A stretch of DNA of 64,000 bases, taken from contig OZ029927.1 in NCBI GenBank assembly GCA_964023275.1, positions 3,147,715 through 3,211,714 of the forward strand, written 5' to 3'. The position numbers were made by a program, and so were the translations under genes. Source of the DNA: Norana najaformis (lineage: Eukaryota > Annelida > Clitellata > Crassiclitellata > Hormogastridae). The notes beneath the pieces are model-generated. The model was not told where the DNA came from and did not search any database. It worked only from the letters and a program-made list of their open reading frames with translations. This document shows, one piece after another, positions 56,885 through 64,000 of this stretch; within the stretch, counting starts at the first letter, position 1, and each line of letters begins with the position of its first letter.

Positions 56885-59255
56885 TAAAGGCACAAAACGT
56901 TCAGTGCAAGAGTCATAGACTGGGCTGTTAGTAGAGTCTCAGTGGATACAACACGGTTTTTCAGAGGAAGTGCAGACAAAACGAGCATTGAGGAGGACTA
57001 TAAAATGCAGTGGCCTGATGCCAGATAAAAGCCTGCTGTGCTACTTCAAACCTGTATAACAGTTTTTTCCCACCTACTGCTCAAATACATCGCAGCTGCA
57101 AAGAGCAAAACGAATATCAACCTCAGCACTGCAAATGTCATCAGGAAGAAAGCATATTCAAATTAAATACGAACAACAGTTCCTTGGTAGCTTGAGCCAC
57201 CCAACATCCAGAACCATCACCACCTTCAGTGCCCCTCTCAAGTTTTATTTACAGAAAACTGCCTTCATCTGTGTTAAAATCTGCATTATGTTTTGTTTTC
57301 CTGCGTACTGCTCAAATACATCACAGCTGCAAAACGCAAAACAAAAATCAACAACCATAACACATGTTACCTTACATCCAAACTGAAACCTTACAATTAC
57401 CTTGAATTAAACTGGGTCACTGTGTTTCGTTTTCCAAAATTCCACATCAATGTCTAAAGGAGACTTGTAGTCAGTCTGCCCAATGCATACTTCTTGCACA
57501 AAGCAACCGATTTCGCGCTGGTGCTGTGTGCAGACATTCTGGCGGCATAAACCTTCCACACCACCATGAACCAACCCACTGTGAATGAACACATCAGCCG
57601 TAGACATCTGTTAGCATAGCAGTTAATGGCAAAACGCTAAACGAAAATAACCAGAAAACGATTGTCAGAAAAATCCAAACGACCACACAGAAAAATTATC
57701 GGTAAATGCTACAAGCTGTTTCTCAATTATTTTGAGCCATGACTGGCCAACACTCGATGTTTAGAATTCCGTACATATACCAGCCTAACAGCCAGTAAAC
57801 GAATCAACGATTTGAACAATCAACATATAATCTGTGCTTATACAATGGAAGTATATATAATCTACATATTTCTACGACAGACACTGATACCGAGTCCTCA
57901 TATTATCAAATCTCAGGAATTCAAAGGACCACCGTAGAAACAGATATCACCAATAGCATAAAAAAACCATCAGACAACAATTCAGAGCAGTTTATAACAC
58001 TGCTTCCTTATCTTGTGACAAAACATTTGCCTTAAATTTGAGAACTTTCCCTTATTATTATCATTATTTTTTGCTCTAAGTATCTGTGATCCTTAGAGAC
58101 TTACAAAATAGGCTCTGGAAAATAAAATGTCAGGGTTGGCTAAAGGAGCTGCCCGTTTTTCAAATAAAGTGCTGCAAAAGGCGACAACATTAAAGCGTTG
58201 GATGGCAACTGATATGCACTGGAAAAGATGGCATATTATCATTATTGTTATTATTATTATTACTGAATGGGTTTATATAGCACTACCATCTAATGATTAG
58301 GCATCAGTTGTTGAAGCAAAGGAATTTTACATGAAGGAGGTACCTAAACAATGACGGACTTCCCCATGGGACGCTCACGCTTGTACTCTCTGCAGCACTC
58401 AATCGACTGGCCATCGGTCACATAAAGCATGCAAAGGAGCTTACATTTCAGCCTCTGTTAACCTGCCTTGTTTGGCTGCCCATGTTTCAAAAGAACATTG
58501 GGTTCTTGTAACAAAAGAATGCCTTTCTGACAGCAAAAACCTGGCCTATTCAAAGCACAAATGCATGGAATGATTATTTTCATAAAATATTTCATTTGCT
58601 CAGCGTACAGTCTTTATGCCTTTCATTAATACTTATGTCTTGCAACTGAGAGACAATTACGTGCAAAAAGATCAAATTATGAAACGTTTATAGAGCTCTG
58701 CTATCAGAATCTATACTGCACCAACATGACAATATCAGAGTCCACCAATGACTACTAAAAAATGAACCAAGGCATCAAAATCCTTGGAAGGCAAACAAAT
58801 GCCTTGAAAGAGAAGCCATTGAATGTACATGTAATTATTATAAATGGACATATTCACTAACATCTTCCTCCTCTTCCTCCTCATCATCATCACAACCATC
58901 AGTCATCTCAAGTCATCTCATGTCTGAATAGTTTCTACACAGGTGCTCAGTATGTACTGTAACAATTACACCATTACATTACAATGGGGCAATTTCTGCC
59001 TCTGGGCAGGTTACACAGGAGTATTATGTCATTCATTTCTATTACATTACATTGATATAACTATTACCATCATCAGTGCATCCTCTTCTCGTCCTCGTTA
59101 TCATTATGATCCTAATTTTCTGCCCTTGCATATTGCAGGCAATGGTTATGGTTGCATCCAATTGCCTTAAATGATAAATCCAGATTTTCTGGTATTTCTA
59201 GTTCTAGTCTGTTCTAAATCATCTCTATTTGATACATGACAGTGGTTGTTCGAGT
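56885..59255. other. Upstream flank, no gene seen
   Basis: Two segments near 57055-57125 and 57295-57370 share CTGCTCAAATACATCRCAGCTGC-like text, a local duplication. A retroelement end (TTATTACTGAATGGGTTTAT ATAGCACTACC, minus orientation) lies near 58248-58290 with an ATT tail. Confidence 0.4.
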
Positions 59256-59256
59256 T

Positions 59257-59322
59257 GAGCCTTTTAAATTTAGCCTATCTTGGTTCCTAGAGCCTTTTAA
59301 ATTTAGCCTATCTTGGTTCCTA
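59257..59322 (+). repeat. 33-bp tandem duplication
   Basis: Two identical copies of a unit with GAGCCTTTTAAATTTAGCCT and ATCTTGGTTCCTA lie head to tail at 59257 and 59290, shortly before the 56-bp array. Confidence 0.92.
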
Positions 59323-59539
59323 GTCTTCCACCAGGGGATATGCCTCTGACTGGGCTTTGAAGACCTAAGCTGCCCATCTGGCTGGACAATACTTAGACGT
59401 GACAGCTGTCAACAGATGGATGACCTGCCTTCTGGGGATGACTTGGCATTTTCACAGGCAGTTCTGCAGTCACTTGGACAGTGACACGAAAAACCTTGGG
59501 AATGCATACAGTGGTGATTTCAAAGAAGGATTTCTAACG

Positions 59540-60375
59540 AGAGATTTCGTGGACAGTCCACACAGCCAGACCTATTTAAGGATTATAGACTAAAGAGAGA
59601 TTTTGTGGACAGTCCACACAGCCAGGCGTATTTAAGGATTATAGACTAAAGAGAGATTTTGTGGACAGTCCACACAGCCAGACCTATTTAAGGATTATAG
59701 ACTAAAGAGAGATTTTGTGGACAGTCCACACAGCCAGGCGTATTTAAGGATTATAGACTAAAGAGAGATTTTGTGGACAGTCCACACAGCCAGACCTATT
59801 TAAGGATTATAGACTAAAGAGAGATTTTGTGGACAGTCCACACAGCCAGACCTATTTAAGGATAATAGACTAAAGAGAGATTTCGTGGACAGTCCACACA
59901 GCCAGGCGTATTTAAGGATTATAGACTAAAGAGAGATTTTGTGGACAGTCCACACAGCCAGACCTATTTAAGGATTATAGACTAAAGAGAGATTTTGTGG
60001 ACAGTCCACACAGCCAGGCGTACTTAAGGATTATAGACTAAAGAGAGATTTTGTGGACAGTCCACACAGCCAGACCTATTTAAGGATTATAGACTAAAGA
60101 GAGATTTTGTGGACAGTCCACACAGCCAGGCGTATTTAAGGATTATAGACTAAAGAGAGATTTTGTGGACAGTCCACACAGCCAGACCTATTTAAGGATT
60201 ATAGACTAAAGAGAGATTTTGTGGACAGTCCACACAGCCAGGCGTATTTAAGGATTATAGACTAAAGAGAGATTTTGTGGACAGTCCACACAGCCAGACC
60301 TATTTAAGGATTATAGACTAAAGAGAGATTTCGTGGACAGTCCACACAGCCAGGCGTATTTAAGGATTATAGACT
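59540..60375 (+). repeat. 56-bp minisatellite with internal palindrome, 15 copies
   Basis: Fourteen full 56-bp units (59592-60375) follow one partial unit. Each contains AAAGAGAGATTTTGTGGACA, GTCCACACAGCCAGACCTAT and TTAAGGATTATAGACT. TGTGGAC-A-GTCCACA inside each unit is a perfect 7-bp inverted repeat. AGACCTATT and AGGCGTATT units alternate almost strictly, giving a 112-bp higher-order period with one doubled AGACC unit near 59790-59860. Confidence 0.94.
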
Positions 60376-60379
60376 GAGC

Positions 60380-62060
60380 AGCCATGTATACAGCACTTGT
60401 GAATAAGATTCCTACAAGGTAATTATAATTGCAACAATGACAATTCATATAGTAACAATCTACTTGTAAGGTGTTTTACAATGTTACTGCAAGTTCTGCC
60501 TGCTTAATATCAGATCCTATACAATTAGGTGTTTAAATAAACAATAGATATTATATAGATATCCTGTTCCACTTACAATTGTACACAACTCCTGGTAAAC
60601 CATAGCCATGTCAGTAATAATGCTCAAATAAGCAGGTATCTTCAAGTTGATTCTGAGAGAAACACACACAGCATTATTCTTCCGTCTTCCCACATAAGGC
60701 AGATAAAAGGTTCCTCATCTTTTCCATTATTTGTTTTATGCGTGGCTTAAATAACATTTCATGTGCCAACAATGCAAAGCAACGCTCAAGCTTTTCAAAT
60801 AATCACTTGGATCCTATTGTGTCGGCTGAGGTATGTCTCATAAATTCCAAGAAGTCCAAGCTCTAAACCAAACTTCTGTGGAAAACAAGGTTACACCCAC
60901 TATTTCCAGGTATACACTGCAAATGTTTCATCTTAAACATATGCATCACTCACATTCGCAAGTTGACTACGATACGCAGTGCAACAGAACATTGTCAGAT
61001 GTCAGTCAATCCACACATGCTTGGCAGCAATATCCAGCAGAAAAATGAGTACAATCCCAAATGCTTTATACATAATGTCAGACTGATCGTATCTGCTGGC
61101 TTGGTCGGCCTTCACAAATAAACTGCTTCAAAGGTTTTTCACATGTGTTATGTGCCTCCAAATGCCACCCAGCTTAACGCTTGGGATTTACGTTCTAAGG
61201 AACGGCAAACATTAGGTCTCACTGAGCGCAAGGACAAGCACTTAAAGAGTGCAAATATGGATCAATGTCAGTGGCAAACAGCATGCATTCAGTGAAGCCC
61301 TTTGTGAGCGAGATGAAAATGTTGACACCTCTGCTCATGGCAAAAAATCAGTAATGTCAGACAAAAGCAAGGTAACATAATCGAAAATGTAAAGTAACGA
61401 CTCATTTAAACGGTTATGTGGTGGTTGCTAACTACTCTATCGGCTTATTATGTATGTGCATGTGTATGTATATGTGTGTATGCATGTATATGAATATTTA
61501 TATAGTGCTTTCTAAGAACTCTCATGAATACTGGAACAGGACTTTGGAACATATCCAAAGAGGTGCATCATAGGATAAGCTATCACCAATTTTGTTTCCA
61601 ATAATTCGTTTTCAAGCCACTTAACTGTAAAGAAAGATTATCCATTTCTTGAACTTGCAATACAGAAAAAGTCTTTTAACCCTTTCATCTTAAAGTCTAT
61701 TTTATGTTATATTTTATGTTTTATATATGTATATAGTAAATGAGCCTTGACGACTTCATCAACTATACTATGGATAGTCCTAAGGTACATTTTCCAACAG
61801 AAAATCAGAACTGTTAGAATTGGAAACAGTTGGAAGAAAAATCAAGTTGCTCAGAGATGATAAACTCACTCAAATGCATTCCTCAGAGGAGCTATATAAA
61901 AGCTCTTCTCGAATCAGAACCACCATGAGACCACGAGTAGACACAGGCTTCTTAGCTCTTTTGGTAAATATTCTGCTTGGACACCACACAAAGATAGGTT
62001 CTTGAAAAGTTTCTTTCATAAAAACGTCTTTCCAGAAAGATCAGCCCCTTTAGCCAAGGC
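60380..62060. other. Upstream flank, no gene seen
   Basis: AT-rich DNA with a GTATGT-type microsatellite near 61448-61485 that runs into TTTATATAGTGCTTTCTAAG, a minus-orientation retroelement end. No supported coding exon. Confidence 0.4.
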
Positions 62061-62062
62061 AG

Positions 62063-62140
62063 CCATAAGGAAAGTGTTGTAACTTCATTGTCTTAGCCTA
62101 CCCTTAACAGGGCAGGTAGCCAGTCCACACACTCACTGTT
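62063..62140 (+). repeat. Dispersed repeat with GGTAGCCAGTCC landmark, copy 2
   Basis: GGCAGCCATAAGGAAAGTGT, TAACTTCATTGTCTTAGCC and GGCAGGTAGCCAGTCC follow the order at 50938-51010. The family is unidentified. Confidence 0.45.
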
Positions 62141-62299
62141 TCTTCACCAGTTCACTGATGTATACAATTCATGCAAGCATGTGTACTTATTTTAGCCTAA
62201 CTTCTGGCTTCTCTGACCCATCAGGTTTCACACAGACTTATCTTGTGGATCATGAGTCCTGACTGTGGTTTCACTTGCAGACACCAGTGATTGGTGATT

Positions 62300-62460
62300 T
62301 AATAATAAAACAATAATAATAACAACAATAATATAATAATAATAAATAAATAAATAATAAGTGTGGCCGAGCCCAACAATGGTGTTGTACATATACAAAT
62401 ACAATTATTTGCTGACTGCAACCAAGTGCAGCGCAAATGTCAGCATTGGACTGTCAAAGC
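62300..62460 (-). mobile_element. SINE-like ATT-tailed element
   Basis: On the minus strand TTGGTTGCAGTCAGCAAATA, ATTGTATTTGTATATGTACA, ACACCATTGTTGGGCTCGGC and CACACTTATTATT precede a long AAT/ATT tail (62307-62360). Same order as the copy at 28165. Confidence 0.55.
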
Positions 62461-62519
62461 AATTATTTAACAAATCAAAATGACACACATTAACATGCGA
62501 CATGTGTATGTCTCTTCCC

Positions 62520-62660
62520 TCCGATGCTTGGCTTTTATGTGCACCTGTCTTTCCAACTCAAACTGTTGCCTATGCAACTCCAACAGTTGGTTTTCAATCT
62601 CTAATTTGGTCTGCCCAGCTTTAAGTTCCAATTCGGACTGTCTCATTTTCTCTACGGTTT
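62520..62660 (-). pseudogene. Short coiled-coil frame, possible mobile-element or exon fragment
   Basis: On the minus strand about 47 codons read through without a stop: MRQSELELKAGQTKLEIENQ, LLELHRQQFELERQVHIKAK. Heptad-like spacing of Leu suggests a coiled coil such as those in gag-like proteins. It is bounded by a CR1/L2-like tail terminus on the right. No start, stop or splice evidence settles its nature. Confidence 0.25.
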
Positions 62661-62709
62661 GTGCATTATGACAAAAACACTATACGATTCATTAGATTAG
62701 ATTATTTCA

Positions 62710-63940
62710 TAACCGAGCTAACTGGACTGTTCAGGTGAAAAACCTGAAATATCTGCCTGTCCTCGGAATATGAATCTCCAAATTCTGTGCTGACAGTCTG
62801 GCACACCAACCACTGTCACAATGTTCCCAGAAAATAAGTCCTTCCTTAAAGGTTAAGCTGTTTTCTGCAGAAGGTTCTGCCATAATATTAGTCACTCAAA
62901 GAAGGAAACTACAAGAATCTCCCCAGAATTAAAAGACAACCAGATGGTCTCTCCCACTGACAGAGGAACAGCTATTTCTAGATGTGCTAATTTTCGCGGC
63001 TTCTACACATTACTGGACACCATTTTCTCTCTACTGTAACCCAACATACTGCCATTAAACTTGGGAAACCACATCCACTGCCACTTCACCTTGGCATACC
63101 ACTCACTATATTTAGTCCAACTGCACAAATACTTCTGTCAAGGAATCTGCTATTATTTAGACCTTGTGCGCAAGCTGGACTGATCCTGGCCTGCGTTGGC
63201 ATGCAGCATTTAGAAAGTCCTGCCACCTTTTGCTTACTACCTACGCCCGTCAGTTATTGCTTGGCTTTTGCTCCATTAAACAACAGCCACATGTTTGTTG
63301 ACGCTGCCACCAAAGCCAACTCAGTCATAAATACTACATCACTCGGTAAAGCAACTGTTAAAGGCAATTGAACACAATGTTATCTAGCCATTCCTGCTGC
63401 GGAATTTCCCTTATAGCATTTAGATTCTTGAAGGAAATACCTACACAAGCAGACATTCATGTGAGTACAACACTCACAAACTGTCTAGTAATAACAAACT
63501 GCCTAGCATAAGCTATGCCTTTTATATCAGCAGTTGATTGTGAAACATTGTGAACCTAATACCTGACTACTAACAATTACATAAGCTGGCCTGCATGCAT
63601 GAACAGCCTTCAGGAACCTGTTCAAGAAGCCAAGTGTTCATGCTTTCAAAAACCAACTGAAGCAGTCATTAAACTCTTTACCCTTGCATTGATATTTGAC
63701 ATTGTAAAGCATCCCAGTAGTAGCTCGCTATTTACTGTGCCATATAAAATGACGTTATTACAACTACAATTACAACTACATTTAATCCAGGTTATTAGGT
63801 ATCATGTCCACTAAACTCAAACAATAGATCCCATGGATTGCCATCTGGGTTTCTACTGGGCTGATCTTGAATTTTAGATTTTAAACTGGAAACTCTATAC
63901 ATTGCCATCTTTCACAGCCATATGAAAAACCAAGCCACAA
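62710..63940. other. Upstream flank, no gene seen
   Basis: Plain sequence. At 63725-63785 TTTACTGTGCCATATAAAAT GACG precedes a TTACAACTACAA tail, another retroelement end of the CTATATAAAT type. Confidence 0.4.
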
Positions 63941-64000
63941 CAAGAAGGCAATATAGCAAGAAGGCAATATAGCAAGAAGGCAATATAACAAGAAGGCAAT
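63941..64000 (+). repeat. 16-bp tandem repeat running off the window end
   Basis: Four copies of CAAGAAGGCAATATAG, the last truncated by the end of the window and one with ATAAC for ATAGC. Confidence 0.9.

Larger units (their letters stand above)
62190..62705 (+). mobile_element. Fragments of CR1/L2-like tails on either side of a SINE-like insertion
   Basis: 62195-62300 reads CTAACTTCTGGCTTCTCTGA, CCCATCAGGTTTCACACAGA and a GACACCAGTGATTGGTGATT end, like the middle of the ATTAG-tailed family. 62655-62702 reads GTGCATTATGACAAAAACAC then AGATTAGATTA, like its terminus. The gap between them holds the (AAT)n SINE-like copy and a short coiled-coil frame, suggesting one tail split by later insertions. 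Confidence 0.4.

Noticed and set aside
59540..60375. Possible CRISPR array because of repeated palindromic units
   Set aside because: The units are contiguous with no variable spacers, the context is eukaryotic intron/flank, and no cas-like gene is present.

Overview
This window is eukaryotic and looks like an intron-rich, repeat-rich genome of a bilaterian invertebrate. A marine lophotrochozoan would fit, but the sequence does not fix the phylum. Most of it is AT-rich non-coding DNA with microsatellites, six or more minisatellite arrays and decayed non-LTR retrotransposons. I see no operons, no prokaryotic features, no CRISPR array and no convincing rRNA or tRNA gene.

The one host gene I recognise is on the minus strand and spans most of the window. 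It is a homolog of the vertebrate zinc-finger proteins ZNF608/ZNF609 (scribbler/brakeless, sbb, in Drosophila). Two coding exons are visible. The N-terminal, lysine-rich exon lies at 53770-54510 and ends in IKKFKSDK at a GT donor. The second exon, 11908-12082, carries the family signature DCLGPCEPGTSV-LEGIVW between an AG acceptor and a GT donor. Both sides of the junction are in phase 0, so the exons join directly over an intron of about 41.7 kb. The next exon of the conserved domain is not visible left of 11908 and probably lies outside the window. A CpG-dense block at about 54850-55270 lies just upstream of the first exon and is the best promoter candidate.

Layout from left to right: 1-11900 is the next intron, with reverse transcriptase (RT) remnants at 300-790, 1656-1831 and 4025-4540, a CR1/L2-like remnant at 6940-7740 and a 23-bp minisatellite. 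12083-53769 is the large intron. It holds several CR1/L2-like 3' ends, SINE-like pieces, two CpG-dense candidate regulatory segments (26.8-27.0 kb and 30.44-30.80 kb), arrays with 29-, 38-, 11- and 21-bp units, a decayed RTE-like copy interrupted by a CR1/L2-like tail, and one young 5'-truncated RTE-like insertion (45.2-46.5 kb) whose RT frame is still open. 54511-64000 is upstream of the gene and carries 49- and 56-bp arrays and no recognisable coding exon.

I found no new gene system. The best leads are the deeply conserved exon architecture of the ZNF608/609 homolog, the CpG-dense islands in its intron, two copies of one RTE-like family with target-site duplications, and minisatellites with higher-order or palindromic structure.
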